From: Thermoanaerobacterales bacterium | GTDB taxonomy: Bacteria > Bacillota > Thermosediminibacteria > Thermosediminibacterales > Tepidanaerobacteraceae | Assembly: GCA_012840135.1 (NCBI GenBank) | Contig: DUMA01000033.1 | Coordinates: 1 to 64,000 of the forward strand | Reading direction: 5' to 3' | Length of the DNA stretch: 64,000 nucleotides | Shown: positions 33,717 to 42,863 of the stretch, in pieces | How the letters are laid out: every line of letters starts with the position of its first letter | How positions within the stretch are numbered: position 1 is the stretch's first letter | Made by a program: the position numbers and the translations under genes | The notes under the pieces: model-generated | Databases searched by the model: none | Told to the model about the DNA's origin: nothing | What the model saw: only the letters and a program-made list of their open reading frames with translations

Positions 33717-35354
33717 TTGTCACTGGATTCTATATTTACTTTGTTTGGAGGATTGGGCCTATTTATTTACGGCATGAAACTTATGGGGGATGGATTGGAG
33801 CGAGCGGCCGGCGACAGACTAAAGGTTTTCCTGGAACTTCTCACGAGAAACAGGGTGTTGGGGGTTCTGGTAGGGACCGTAGTTACCAGCATAATACAGA
33901 GCAGCAGTGCCACTACCGTAATGGTAGTTGGCCTTGTCAATGCAGGTCTCATGGATCTGATGCAGGCTGTAGGTGTGATCATGGGAGCCAATATTGGTAC
34001 AACCATGACAGCCCAGCTCATTGCGTTCAAACTCACAAAAGTTGCTCTACCTGCCATTGGTCTTGGAACGGCGGTTCACCTCTTCGGTAAGCACAAGACC
34101 CAGAGATTTATGGGACAGGTGATACTGGGTTTTGGCCTTTTATTTTTCGGCATGCAGACAATGGAAGTAGCCTTAAAACCACTGGCTAAATCACCGGAAT
34201 TCATCAGTTTTATAGCCAGCTTCGGCAAAACTCCCATATTGGGTGTACTGGCTGGTTTTCTGACCACAGGCATAGTGCAGAGCAGCAGTGCCACCATAGG
34301 TATTTTACAGGCCCTGGCAGATCAGGGAGTGGTCAATATATCCATAGCGTTGCCCATATTGTTTGGTGACAATATTGGTACCTGTGTCACCGCTCTCCTT
34401 TCCAGCATAGGCACCAATGTGACAGCCAGGAGGGCAGCTCTGATACATCTTACATTTAATGTAATCGGAACTATTATATTCATGCTTTTTTTACCCCTGG
34501 TGCAGATCCTGGTAAGCCACACTTCTATCGACCCGGTGCGACAGATAGCCAATGCACACACTTTCTTCAACGTGATAAATACCATAATCCAGCTGCCTTT
34601 TGCCTTTCTTCTAGTTAAACTGGCGACTTACATCATCCCGGGAAATCCGGAAGTTGTGGAAAGGGGAGTTAAATACATCGACAACAGGCTGCTGGAAACT
34701 CCTTCCATAGCTCTGGTCCAGGCAAAGAAGGAAATTGCCCGCATGGGTTGCCTTGCTCTGGAAACCTTAAGGGACTCCATCAATATTTTTCTTTATTATA
34801 ACGAACAAAAAGATAAACTTGCCAAAGATAAGGAATCGATCATCAACGAACTTGCCCGCACCATTACCATATATCTGGCAATGCTTTCCCGCAAGTCCCT
34901 TTCTGCCGATGAATCTGATCAAGTAACAGATATGATAAATGCAATAAACGATATGGAAAGAGTTGGTGACCATGCCATGAATATCCTGGAACTGGCCGAA
35001 TACAAGGAAGAACACCGGCTTCCCTTTAGCAACGAGGCCGTCAGCGAACTTGTTGACATGTCATCTAAAGCCCAGGATACTTTTCAGATGGCCATAGACG
35101 CATTTTTAAATGGTGATAAAAAATTATCAAATAAAATAATGGAAAATGAAGAAGAAATCGACAGGATGGAAAGAAAGCTCAGAACCAATCATATAAAAAG
35201 GCTAAATGAAGGTAAATGCAATCCATCTTCCGGAGTAATCTATCTTGATGTGGTCAATAACCTAGAACGGGTCGGAGACCATGCTTTTAATCTGGCATCA
35301 TATGTTTTAAAAATAGACAAAAATTTCAAGGATCTTTCCAGGATAGGTAAATAG
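33717..35354 (+). CDS. Na/Pi cotransporter family protein with C-terminal PhoU-like domain
   Basis: 545 residues. Two inverted QSSSAT repeats (SIIQSSSATTVM near 55 and GIVQSSSATIGI near 185) are the substrate and sodium-binding hallmark of the NptA/NPT2 family, in about eight membrane segments. A PhoU-like helical domain fills the last ~200 residues (NDMERVGDHAMNI and NNLERVGDHAFNL). It takes up phosphate with sodium or senses it. The TTG at 33717 has GGGAGGG 5 nt upstream. It is monocistronic as far as can be seen. Confidence 0.92.
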   Translation: MSLDSIFTLFGGLGLFIYGMKLMGDGLERAAGDRLKVFLELLTRNRVLGVLVGTVVTSIIQSSSATTVMVVGLVNAGLMDLMQAVGVIMGANIGTTMTAQLIAFKLTKVALPAIGLGTAVHLFGKHKTQRFMGQVILGFGLLFFGMQTMEVALKPLAKSPEFISFIASFGKTPILGVLAGFLTTGIVQSSSATIGILQALADQGVVNISIALPILFGDNIGTCVTALLSSIGTNVTARRAALIHLTFNVIGTIIFMLFLPLVQILVSHTSIDPVRQIANAHTFFNVINTIIQLPFAFLLVKLATYIIPGNPEVVERGVKYIDNRLLETPSIALVQAKKEIARMGCLALETLRDSINIFLYYNEQKDKLAKDKESIINELARTITIYLAMLSRKSLSADESDQVTDMINAINDMERVGDHAMNILELAEYKEEHRLPFSNEAVSELVDMSSKAQDTFQMAIDAFLNGDKKLSNKIMENEEEIDRMERKLRTNHIKRLNEGKCNPSSGVIYLDVVNNLERVGDHAFNLASYVLKIDKNFKDLSRIGK

Positions 35355-35490
35355 GCCACTATATTCTAACATATTATGTCCTCTTTCGGGTTATTTTAAA
35401 AATAAGACGTAAAACTCATTCTTGATGTCGGCAACTTTCGTCAATTGTTAGTCGTTTCACATTTTATTTAAAAAGAAAGGGGATCATAAT

Positions 35491-35709
35491 ATGGCAGCCG
35501 GTCAGGGCGGAAAGGGCCATGTAGTAAAAGGCATCCATCGGGCCATGGACAACTTCAAGTACGAAGTGGCCCGGGAGCTTAATATACCGGTATATCAGGG
35601 TTCCGAAGATTACTGGGGTAATATAGCTTCCAGAGATTGTGGAGCCGTAGGAGGGCATATGGTGAGAAAGATGATAGAAATGGCAGAAAAGCAAATAGCT
35701 GGAAAATAA
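35491..35709 (+). CDS. Alpha/beta-type small acid-soluble spore protein
   Basis: 72 residues. The two conserved blocks of DNA-binding SASPs are present: FKYEVARELNIPV (containing the germination protease cleavage region) and SRDCGAVGGHMVRKMIEMAE. Such proteins coat and protect spore DNA. AGGGG precedes the ATG, and the gene ends in a strong terminator. The insertion between the blocks and an SRDCG in place of the usual SRANGSVGG make it divergent. It is direct evidence that the organism sporulates. Confidence 0.9.
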   Translation: MAAGQGGKGHVVKGIHRAMDNFKYEVARELNIPVYQGSEDYWGNIASRDCGAVGGHMVRKMIEMAEKQIAGK

Positions 35710-35714
35710 GCTGT

Positions 35715-35747
35715 AGCGGTACCAAAGTTAGTTGGTACCGCTTTTTA
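35715..35747 (+). terminator. Intrinsic terminator of the spore-protein gene
   Basis: An 11-bp perfect stem AGCGGTACCAA/TTGGTACCGCT with a 6-nt loop, followed by T5. Confidence 0.88.
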
Positions 35748-35778
35748 TTATATAATTTATCCGATATAATCTGTTTAA

Positions 35779-38463
35779 TCACTGTTTGCCTGTTAATTTT
35801 TTCAGCAAATCACCGAGCTCTTTTATTTTCTGGCCGTAAGTTGCCCAGTCGCCTTCCCGCTGGGCTTTTATGGCTTCATCATAAAGCGTACTAGCTCTGT
35901 CAATAAGTTCTTCCGTAGTCATTTCTTCTGTTGGAACAGCTGGAGCGGTCTTTTCAACAGCCGGTTCTCCAAAGATCCTGGCCATAGCTGCCTCAAAGGT
36001 CCTCTCCATAACCACATGCTCTCCATATGACACGACCACTCTGGAAAGCTCCGGGAGCTGACTCTGTTCACCCTGGATGAAGATCGGTCTTACATATATT
36101 ATCGAACTATCAATCGGCAGCACCAGCAGATTCCCCCTGATTACCCTGGACCCCCTCTGGTCCCATAGGGTGAGTTGCTGTGATATCTGGGAGTCCTGAT
36201 TAATCCTTGCTTCGATCTGCATGGGGCCATAGACGGTCTTATCCTTCGGGAAAAGGTATACCACAAGTTTGCCGTAGTTTTCACCGTCGGACCTTGCCGC
36301 CATCCAAGCCCTCATGTTCTCTATCGTTGTCGGGGTGAAGGGAAGCATTAAAACCTGCTCGGGGCTTTTTTCTCCAGGCAGCTGTAGTATGGTATAATAG
36401 GGCTCCATCTTGACCCTTTCGCTGCCGAAAATCTCATCGGGTATCTGCCACGCATCTTCCTTATTATAAAAAACCCTGGCATCCTCCATGTGGTAAAGGG
36501 TGTAAATCCTGGTCTGAGTCAAAAACAGGTCTTCGGGATATCTGATGTGGGCCTTTATTTCTTTTGGCATTTCATCCATTGATTTAAACATCCCGGGGAA
36601 AATGTCATCATAGCTTTTTATAATGGGATCGGTGCCGTCCGCTATATAAAAATCTACGGTACCGTTGTAGGCATCTATGACCGTCTTGACTGAATTTCTG
36701 ATATAGTTTATGTCGTTTACGGGCTCGGAGTAAGGATACCGGTCCGAAACTGTATAACCGTCCATTATCCAGTAAAGTTTCCCATTTGCCACTATCATGT
36801 ACGGGTCTCTGTCAAATCTAATAAACGGTGCGATCTTGCTTGCCATTGTCTTTATATCTCTATCAAACAATATCCTGCTGTCCGAATCAAAATTGTTGGA
36901 TACCAGGAGCTTGTAGTCCCCAAAGCGGATGGCAAACAGCAACCTGGCCCAGAGGTTGAGAGGAACTCCGCCCCTTCCATTGTATTTGGTGTAGACATTG
37001 GCTTCCCCGGCAGGATAATCAAATTCTGGGGTTTTAGAATTTACCACCACATATTCCCTGGTGAGTTCACCAAAATAAATTCTGGGTTCATCCACTTTCA
37101 ATACCGGGTCCCCGGACACCGGCGGGATGTCTTTTATAAAAAAGTTCGGGAGACCTTCAGCAGTAACAGTATTAACCGGGCTCATTACAAGACCGTAACC
37201 ATGGGTATACTGAAGGCGGCGGTTCACCCAGGTCTTTGCCCTTTCATCAAGCCTGCTCTGGTCAAGTTCCCTGGCGGCTAGCATTACCTGGCGGATTTCA
37301 CCGTTTACCGTATATCTGTCTACATCAATCTGATCGAAACTATAATAATATCTGATTCGCTGGAGCTGATTGTATGTCTGCTGCAGAGGCCTGTAGTCCC
37401 AGAGCCGGAGGGTTTTGACCGTAGGGCTGTCCATAATTACATCTGCACTCACCGTTTCTTTGACGGGAAACTCCTTTCGTTCCACCCGATCAAGGCCGTA
37501 AGCCTTCAGAGTAAAATCTATATTGTATTTAAGATAGGTTTCTTCTTTCACAAATTCATTAGGTGATACCTGGAATTGCTGAACTAGAGTCGGATATATT
37601 CCCTGAAGAAGAATAGATGCGGTCACAAGTGTCCCTAAAGTGAACAGCAAAATCCTGGGTCTGTTTATCGCAAGATTGAGAAGCATCAAAACAGCCAGGA
37701 TGACGGAAATAATCATTAATATCTTTAAACCCGGCAGCACGGCATGGACATCGGTATAGCTGGCACCGAAGGCTACACCCCTGGGTGAATAAAGCAGATT
37801 ATACATGGACAGTCTGTAACCGTAAGCCTTCAATGCAAATAATGCAGCCACAAGTATGGCCACCTGCTTTTCACGAGCCAGGATATAAAGCCACTGAGAC
37901 GGGCCATTCTCAATATAGGCTATTATGTACAGTGCCGCCACCATCAATAAAGTGATCGTAACCATGCTCATCATTAGTTCGTAGGCTAACTGTAAAAAGG
38001 GCAGTTTGAATATGTAAAAACCTATATCCTGCTTAAAAAGCGGATCTAAATCTCCGAAAGTTTTTGAATGAAAAAATTTTTGAACCGTCAGCCAGTAAGA
38101 TGATGTAAAAGAGGTAAAAATCAGGGTTATGGCGATGCTGATTGCCAGGAAAAATCTCCTGATCCATCTGCCCGAAAGCGCTTTGGAAAGGATGTCGTTG
38201 ACTATACCTTCCCTGTATTTTAAGCTCCATACATAGGAAAGGCCCCGGCCGGCGATTATCAGATTGATGTACAGGAATGCAAAAAATATGATGCCGCTGA
38301 TGAGCCTTACTGCCCATCTTGAATAAAAAATGATCCAGAATACCTTTAAATACTCTGTCGACTTAAACCACATTATTTCTGTAAGAAACCCTGCACCCAT
38401 GAATACGCCTGCAAGGATAACTACCATGCCCAATAGAATAAAATATGCGGGAAATCTTCTCAT
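35779..38463 (-). CDS. UPF0182 family large membrane protein
   Basis: 894 residues. The first ~300 residues hold seven membrane helices; the rest is a large, probably extracellular domain with YGLVMSPVNTVTAEGLPNFF and LPIDSSIIYVRPIFIQGE, both typical of UPF0182. A Glu/Thr-rich C-terminal tail with helical repeats ends it. Function is unknown across the family. The ATG at 38463 is 12 nt from AGGAGG, slightly long; an in-frame TTG at 38499 lies upstream of that site. It stands alone between a spore-protein gene and a zinc-ribbon gene. Confidence 0.9.
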   Translation of the reverse strand: MRRFPAYFILLGMVVILAGVFMGAGFLTEIMWFKSTEYLKVFWIIFYSRWAVRLISGIIFFAFLYINLIIAGRGLSYVWSLKYREGIVNDILSKALSGRWIRRFFLAISIAITLIFTSFTSSYWLTVQKFFHSKTFGDLDPLFKQDIGFYIFKLPFLQLAYELMMSMVTITLLMVAALYIIAYIENGPSQWLYILAREKQVAILVAALFALKAYGYRLSMYNLLYSPRGVAFGASYTDVHAVLPGLKILMIISVILAVLMLLNLAINRPRILLFTLGTLVTASILLQGIYPTLVQQFQVSPNEFVKEETYLKYNIDFTLKAYGLDRVERKEFPVKETVSADVIMDSPTVKTLRLWDYRPLQQTYNQLQRIRYYYSFDQIDVDRYTVNGEIRQVMLAARELDQSRLDERAKTWVNRRLQYTHGYGLVMSPVNTVTAEGLPNFFIKDIPPVSGDPVLKVDEPRIYFGELTREYVVVNSKTPEFDYPAGEANVYTKYNGRGGVPLNLWARLLFAIRFGDYKLLVSNNFDSDSRILFDRDIKTMASKIAPFIRFDRDPYMIVANGKLYWIMDGYTVSDRYPYSEPVNDINYIRNSVKTVIDAYNGTVDFYIADGTDPIIKSYDDIFPGMFKSMDEMPKEIKAHIRYPEDLFLTQTRIYTLYHMEDARVFYNKEDAWQIPDEIFGSERVKMEPYYTILQLPGEKSPEQVLMLPFTPTTIENMRAWMAARSDGENYGKLVVYLFPKDKTVYGPMQIEARINQDSQISQQLTLWDQRGSRVIRGNLLVLPIDSSIIYVRPIFIQGEQSQLPELSRVVVSYGEHVVMERTFEAAMARIFGEPAVEKTAPAVPTEEMTTEELIDRASTLYDEAIKAQREGDWATYGQKIKELGDLLKKLTGKQ

Positions 38464-38644
38464 TTTTTTAAATTTCCTCCTTATATAAACTTGAGCCAAT
38501 GCCCTGTGTGCGGGAATTTTTTACCATTTTAACCGACTCTGTCTTAATCTATCCGGATTACCCTCTCGTAATCCGGATATATTATTATTATGAGTTTATA
38601 ATTTTTATTTTATTTTAACACAGGTTTGCTAGAAAAGTAAAAGA

Positions 38645-38675
38645 AATAAAACGAGCAGGGTTACTTTCCCTGCTC
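38645..38675 (-). terminator. Intrinsic terminator of the zinc-ribbon gene
   Basis: An 8-bp stem GAGCAGGG/CCCTGCTC (38653-38660, 38668-38675) with the stop codon in the loop, followed on the minus strand by GTTTTATTTC. Confidence 0.75.
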
Positions 38676-38807
38676 CTCTGAAGATTGTTCTTTGCATTTT
38701 TTACTGTCTTCTTCTATCTCTTTTCCGCAATAAGGGCATGTCCAGACCTTTAAGTCTGCAGCAGAATACGACCGCTTATTGCAATACGGACACGTGGTAT
38801 AAGGCAC
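38661..38807 (-). CDS. Tiny two-CPYC zinc-ribbon protein
   Basis: 48 residues from a GTG with GGGGGG 8 nt upstream. Two CPYC knuckles, TCPYCNKR and WTCPYCGKE, 18 residues apart, can bind one zinc; the C-terminus is short, charged and hydrophilic. Its terminator overlaps the stop. Such rubredoxin-like or zinc-ribbon mini-proteins act as partners or regulators; the role here is unknown. The rest of the gap 38500-38957 holds no other gene. Confidence 0.75.
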   Translation of the reverse strand: MPYTTCPYCNKRSYSAADLKVWTCPYCGKEIEEDSKKCKEQSSEEQGK

Positions 38808-38957
38808 TATATAGACCCCCCAAATCCTCTGTTAACCCTGAATGCTCCGCTTCGCTCTTACATTTTTATATCTCTATATATATAGAATTCCCCATTTTTT
38901 TAATAAATCCTTCTCCACAAGTAAATTTTAAAAAATCTTTTTTTAGGGGTGGTTTTC

Positions 38958-39659
38958 ATGGACACTTTTTTTAAAATCTTTACATACAGTTCCATATCCG
39001 GCTTCGCAGTGATCATCGGCGGATACCTTGGCACAAAAAAAATCCCCGATAAACTCCTCGCTTTTGTGCTCACTTTTGGTTCCGGTGTGCTTTTATCGGT
39101 ACTCTCGTATTCCCTCATGCATGAAGCTTACCGTCAGTCGGGACCAGTCTATACTTCTCTGGCTTTCTTAATCGGAGGCATAAGCTTTTTCATAATAGAA
39201 GGGCTCCTGACCAAATATGTAGCCAGAGGTACCGGAATGATTCTGGGAACCGCGCTGGACGATTTGCCCGAAGCTCTGAGTATGGGGATAGGATTTGCTA
39301 CAGACAGCGGCAGGCTCGGGATCGTGCTGGCCCTTTCCATATTTCTCCACAACGTTCCGGAAAGTCTGTCTTCAAGCTGTGATCTGATAAAGGAAGCCCG
39401 GCTCTCCCCCCGCTCGGCCATGGTCCTGGCTTTGATCATAGCCCTACTGGATCCTTTTGCAGCATTAACCGGCTACTACTTGTTGAGAAATTTAAATCAG
39501 GTGTGGCTGGGGATGATCATGGCTTTCTCGGGAGGTTCCATTCTTTTTATGACGGGCACCGACATGATACCAAAAGCCCATAAAATAGGAACTCGCCTGG
39601 AGAATATAGGTCTTCTGGCGGGATTTCTGGCAGCTTTTTTGCTGAGCAGGCTCATGTAA
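38958..39659 (+). CDS. ZIP-family metal transporter
   Basis: 233 residues, about eight membrane helices. The metal-binding helices carry TALDDLPEALSMG and FLHNVPESLSSS; the latter is the canonical HNxPE motif of ZIP proteins, while the first has Asp-Asp in place of the usual HSxxE pattern. It probably imports zinc or another divalent ion. The ATG at 38958 has AGGGGTGG 5 nt upstream; a GTG at 38949 lies inside that site. The downstream ferritin-like gene, 70 bp on, may be co-transcribed, hinting at metal storage (inference). Confidence 0.85.
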   Translation: MDTFFKIFTYSSISGFAVIIGGYLGTKKIPDKLLAFVLTFGSGVLLSVLSYSLMHEAYRQSGPVYTSLAFLIGGISFFIIEGLLTKYVARGTGMILGTALDDLPEALSMGIGFATDSGRLGIVLALSIFLHNVPESLSSSCDLIKEARLSPRSAMVLALIIALLDPFAALTGYYLLRNLNQVWLGMIMAFSGGSILFMTGTDMIPKAHKIGTRLENIGLLAGFLAAFLLSRLM

Positions 39660-39728
39660 CAGGTACAATAACCAACTGTTATTAATAACATATATAGTAG
39701 GAGTAGGAGATACTGGGAGGGGATTATT

Positions 39729-40238
39729 GTGTTTATGCAATCAGGCAGAGGGTCTATGGTATGCCATGTTCGCGAACCCTATCCGATTATTAGGGTGGAG
39801 GGACCCAACCGGGAATATGCCGAAATTCTAAAGGGTGATTATGCAGGAAAAGATAGTGAGCTTTCCGCCATCCTTCATTATATTTACGGCAATCTTGTGT
39901 CGGACAATGTAGAAGTAGCCCAGCTTCTAATGTGCATAGCCAGGGTGGAGATGAACCACTTTCAGATGCTGGGAGAAACCATAAAATTACTTGGAGTTGA
40001 CCCGCGTTACGAGCATATGGGGAAGTACTGGAATGCAAGTTTCGTTAAATATGATCGTGATACTTGCACGATTCTTCGTGAAAACAGGGAAGATGAACTG
40101 GCCGCAACTCAGGAATACAGGCGGCAGGCAGCCAGAATCGCCGATAACTATGTAAAAGAACTTTTATTAAGAATAGCCCGGGATGAGGAATTGCATGCAA
40201 GGCTGCTCGGAGAAGCCATAGAAAAATATTGCAGGTAG
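39729..40238 (+). CDS. Ferritin-like di-metal protein
   Basis: 169 residues. Four-helix bundle ligands are visible: an early Glu in KDSELSAILHY, E-x2-H in IARVEMNHFQML, Glu in ELAATQEYRR, and E-x2-H in ARDEELHARLLG. This matches the rubrerythrin/ferritin-like superfamily without a rubredoxin domain. Such proteins handle peroxide or bind Fe/Mn; a manganese-catalase-like or spore-coat (CotJC-like) role is possible. GTG start with GGGAGGGG 6 nt upstream. It ends in a terminator at 40266-40292. Confidence 0.82.
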   Translation: MFMQSGRGSMVCHVREPYPIIRVEGPNREYAEILKGDYAGKDSELSAILHYIYGNLVSDNVEVAQLLMCIARVEMNHFQMLGETIKLLGVDPRYEHMGKYWNASFVKYDRDTCTILRENREDELAATQEYRRQAARIADNYVKELLLRIARDEELHARLLGEAIEKYCR

Positions 40239-40265
40239 AATGGTCTGTCATCTGTTTTATCAGGC

Positions 40266-40292
40266 TGCCCCTATAGGGGCACCTTTGTTTTT
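40266..40292 (+). terminator. Intrinsic terminator after the ferritin-like gene
   Basis: TGCCCC-TATA-GGGGCA followed by CCTTTGTTTTT on the plus strand. The remaining gap to the hutP-like gene (up to 40512) is AT-rich with no gene seen. Confidence 0.72.
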
Positions 40293-40512
40293 GCCTTTGT
40301 TCAAAGCCTCAACCGTAAACGGGTGAATATATTTTTATAAACCTATTTGGTCAACTGCAGCATCTTTTTTAAACTATTACCACTTTATCGTGTCTGAGCG
40401 TAAGCAGTGAAAATATTCGTAAAATACTATTGCCATGTATCAGAAATACATGTTATGATAGAATAACAGATAGTTTTTTATCCCGTTTTTATTGTTTCAG
40501 GGAGGTGCTATA

Positions 40513-40932
40513 TTGGAGAGTATTGATGTAGCAAAAATTGCCATTAAGATGGCCCTTTCCACCAGAAGCGAGGAATTGGAACTAAAGGAGTATTACGGTA
40601 AAATGAACCTCCGGGTGGCGGCCGTAGATTTTGGAGGAGATTTTATAAATTCCATAAAGAAAATAATAGAAAGAGCCGTGGTGGCAGCCAAGCGGGAAGG
40701 TGTAATAGAAGAAGAGACCCATGTGCTGGAAGGTGCGGTGGTGGGAGCTACGCGGGAAGCCCTTTCCCAGGTAATGCAGAAGGCTCTGGGATTGAACGTG
40801 GGCGGAAAAATCGGTATAGCCCGGTGGGGTGAACATATCAGTGTGGCCATGTTTTTCGGAGTGGGCTTTTTGAACCTGAATGAAGTAGTAATAGGCCTGG
40901 GCCACAGGTCCATCCCCAGCTTCAATAAGTAA
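40513..40932 (+). CDS. HutP-family RNA-binding antiterminator
   Basis: 139 residues from a TTG with GGAGGTG 5 nt upstream. The C-terminal half matches HutP: HVLEGAVVGATREALSQVM, KIGIARWGEHISVAMFFGVGF and EVVIGLGHRSI, including the His-rich metal/effector region. HutP from Bacillus binds mRNA when loaded with L-histidine and magnesium and opens the histidine-utilisation operon. No hut gene is in the window, so this is an orphan copy whose RNA target is unknown. It converges on the DUF2508-like gene. Confidence 0.85.
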   Translation: MESIDVAKIAIKMALSTRSEELELKEYYGKMNLRVAAVDFGGDFINSIKKIIERAVVAAKREGVIEEETHVLEGAVVGATREALSQVMQKALGLNVGGKIGIARWGEHISVAMFFGVGFLNLNEVVIGLGHRSIPSFNK

Positions 40933-40962
40933 AAAGCTCCAGAGGGCTGGGATCGGTAAATC

Positions 40963-41217
40963 TTATGTTTTTAAGAGTCTGCTGTATAGAGTTTTTTCAT
41001 CCAGAGAAATTCCCAATTGTTTGGCCTGTTTTATAAGATAATTATAATGTTCTACGGAAGCTTCCATCCTCGAAAGTGCTGCATCCACCGCCTCGGGATC
41101 ATTTTTCATCCACTGAAAAGCCTTATCGGCCAGTTCAATTTCTATCCTGGCACGTTCAATTTCTTCAAGAAAACTATCTTCCCATCTTTTGCGGTTCCTG
41201 TCAGGATTTTCAATCAT
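40963..41217 (-). CDS. Small coiled-coil protein resembling DUF2508
   Basis: 84 residues, almost entirely helical and charged: FLEEIERARIEIELADKAFQ, then DPEAVDAALSRMEASVEHY and YLIKQAKQLGI. The pattern matches YaaL/DUF2508-type proteins near recombination or sporulation genes, function unknown. GGGAGGAAGG precedes the ATG. It lies between hutP-like and folC genes. Confidence 0.7.
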   Translation of the reverse strand: MIENPDRNRKRWEDSFLEEIERARIEIELADKAFQWMKNDPEAVDAALSRMEASVEHYNYLIKQAKQLGISLDEKTLYSRLLKT

Positions 41218-41303
41218 GACAGCCTTCCTCCCAAAAAGTCTATACTATATTCTATGCAAGCAGGGAGGAATATTTGAAAAAATTTGTAGAATCTATATAA
41301 GAT

Positions 41304-42650
41304 TTAACGGAGGTTCGAAAAAATAGTTCTCACTGACCCTATCATGTATAAAGACCCCGCGAAAACTATGAGATCCCCGGGAGCAGCCAGTTCCAGGGAA
41401 AGGGATACTGCATCTTTTATCTTTTTTACGGCATAGATGTTATCATGCCTTTTTTCATTTTCAGGACAGCTTTCTTTTATAACTTCCGCCAGCCGTTCTG
41501 CGGAAATGGCCCGCGGGTTGTCAGGAGCCGTAGTTATGATTGTATCTGCCAGTGGCACGATTTCCCGTATCATATCTTTATAATCCTTGTCCTCCAGGAT
41601 TCCCAGCACAAGTATTTTTTTCTTTTTTGAAAAATGTTTAAGGATTGCTTCCTTAAGTGTTCTGACGCCTGCCACATTATGGGCGCCATCTATAAGCACC
41701 GTGGGATTTTCCTTCAAAATTTCCAATCTCCCGGGCCACCGGGCGTTTTCAAGGCCTGTATAAATAGCATCTTTGGTGATTTTTATCCCTGACAGTTCAA
41801 GAGCCTCGATAGCTCCGACGGCAGCTGCCGCATTTTCCAGTTGATGGGAACCGGTAAGCCTTATTCTCAGGTTTGAATAATGATTTTTTAACGTATCCAA
41901 ATCAAACACCTGGTCATTTACGCCATCGTATATGGGTTTATAGCATATATAATCAATATCTTTGCGGTCTTCGCAACTATTTAGCACCCGTTTGAGCGTA
42001 CATTTCTGTCTAGCACAGGCTTCCTCTATGACCCGCATCGCTTCCGCATCCTGGGGACCTGAAACTACCGGCACCCGCTCTTTAATAATGCCGCACTTTT
42101 CCCGGGAAATATCGGCAAGAGTATTCCCCAGATATTTCTGGTGGTCGAAGCTTATCGGTGTTATGACACTCACAAGAGGCGTCACCACATTGGTCGCATC
42201 GAGCCTGCCGCCCATGCCCACTTCCAGCACGATAAAGTCCACTGCCTGTTCTTTGAAATATAAAAATCCCAGTGCCGTCACTACCTCAAATTCGGTGGGA
42301 TATCCCAGGTTTTTTTTCTGCATGGCGGATATGGCATCTCTGACTTTTTGAGTTAACCTTGCCAGGTCTTCATCGGGGATATTCTTTCCATTGACCCTGA
42401 TTCTTTCATTAAAAACCTCAAGGTACGGCGACGTATAAAGTCCGACTTTGTATCCCGCCGCCCGAAGGATGGAATCTATCATGGCACAGGTGGAACCTTT
42501 GCCATTGGTCCCTGCCACATGGATTACCTTTATGCCATGATGGGGGTTGTCGAGGATATCTAAAAGATTTGTGATATTCTCAAGGCCCAGCTTTGTTCCG
42601 AACCTATTCAAACCGTGGATAAATTCAAGAGCCTCGCTGTAAGTCAGCAT
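41304..42650 (-). CDS. folC: Folylpolyglutamate synthase / dihydrofolate synthase
   Basis: 448 residues. The Mur-ligase-type P-loop is VAGTNGKGSTCAM; other marks are YTSPYLEVFNERIRVNG, EVGMGGRLDATNV and LIDGAHNVAGVR. It adds glutamate to folates (and may join pteroate and glutamate) using ATP in the cytoplasm. The ATG at 42650 has GAAGG 7 nt upstream; an earlier in-frame start at 42728 lies inside an inverted repeat and is rejected. It lies downstream of valS, the common Firmicute gene order. Confidence 0.95.
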   Translation of the reverse strand: MLTYSEALEFIHGLNRFGTKLGLENITNLLDILDNPHHGIKVIHVAGTNGKGSTCAMIDSILRAAGYKVGLYTSPYLEVFNERIRVNGKNIPDEDLARLTQKVRDAISAMQKKNLGYPTEFEVVTALGFLYFKEQAVDFIVLEVGMGGRLDATNVVTPLVSVITPISFDHQKYLGNTLADISREKCGIIKERVPVVSGPQDAEAMRVIEEACARQKCTLKRVLNSCEDRKDIDYICYKPIYDGVNDQVFDLDTLKNHYSNLRIRLTGSHQLENAAAAVGAIEALELSGIKITKDAIYTGLENARWPGRLEILKENPTVLIDGAHNVAGVRTLKEAILKHFSKKKKILVLGILEDKDYKDMIREIVPLADTIITTAPDNPRAISAERLAEVIKESCPENEKRHDNIYAVKKIKDAVSLSLELAAPGDLIVFAGSLYMIGSVRTIFSNLR

Positions 42651-42705
42651 GATATACCTTCTTCCCACTTTTGTAATTACTTCAAAAGCAAAAATTGTTT
42701 GGGAT

Positions 42706-42748
42706 GGCTGCAACGGCTGGGACGACATGCTGTTGCAGCCTCTTTTTT
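42706..42748. terminator. Inverted repeat between valS and folC, with a plus-side T-run
   Basis: GGCTGCAAC (42706-42714) and GTTGCAGCC (42732-42740) form a 9-bp stem with a 17-nt loop; TCTTTTTT follows on the plus strand only. On the minus (coding) strand there is no T-run, so termination of valS here is uncertain. Confidence 0.5.
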
Positions 42749-42863
42749 CACGCTTTCAAGATTATGGTAACAATTAACATCAATTAAATGTTTGACGCAG
42801 CATTTATTCATATCCTTTGTTCCTAAATCATTCAGCCAAAAAACGTATTGACTTCCTTCAGGA

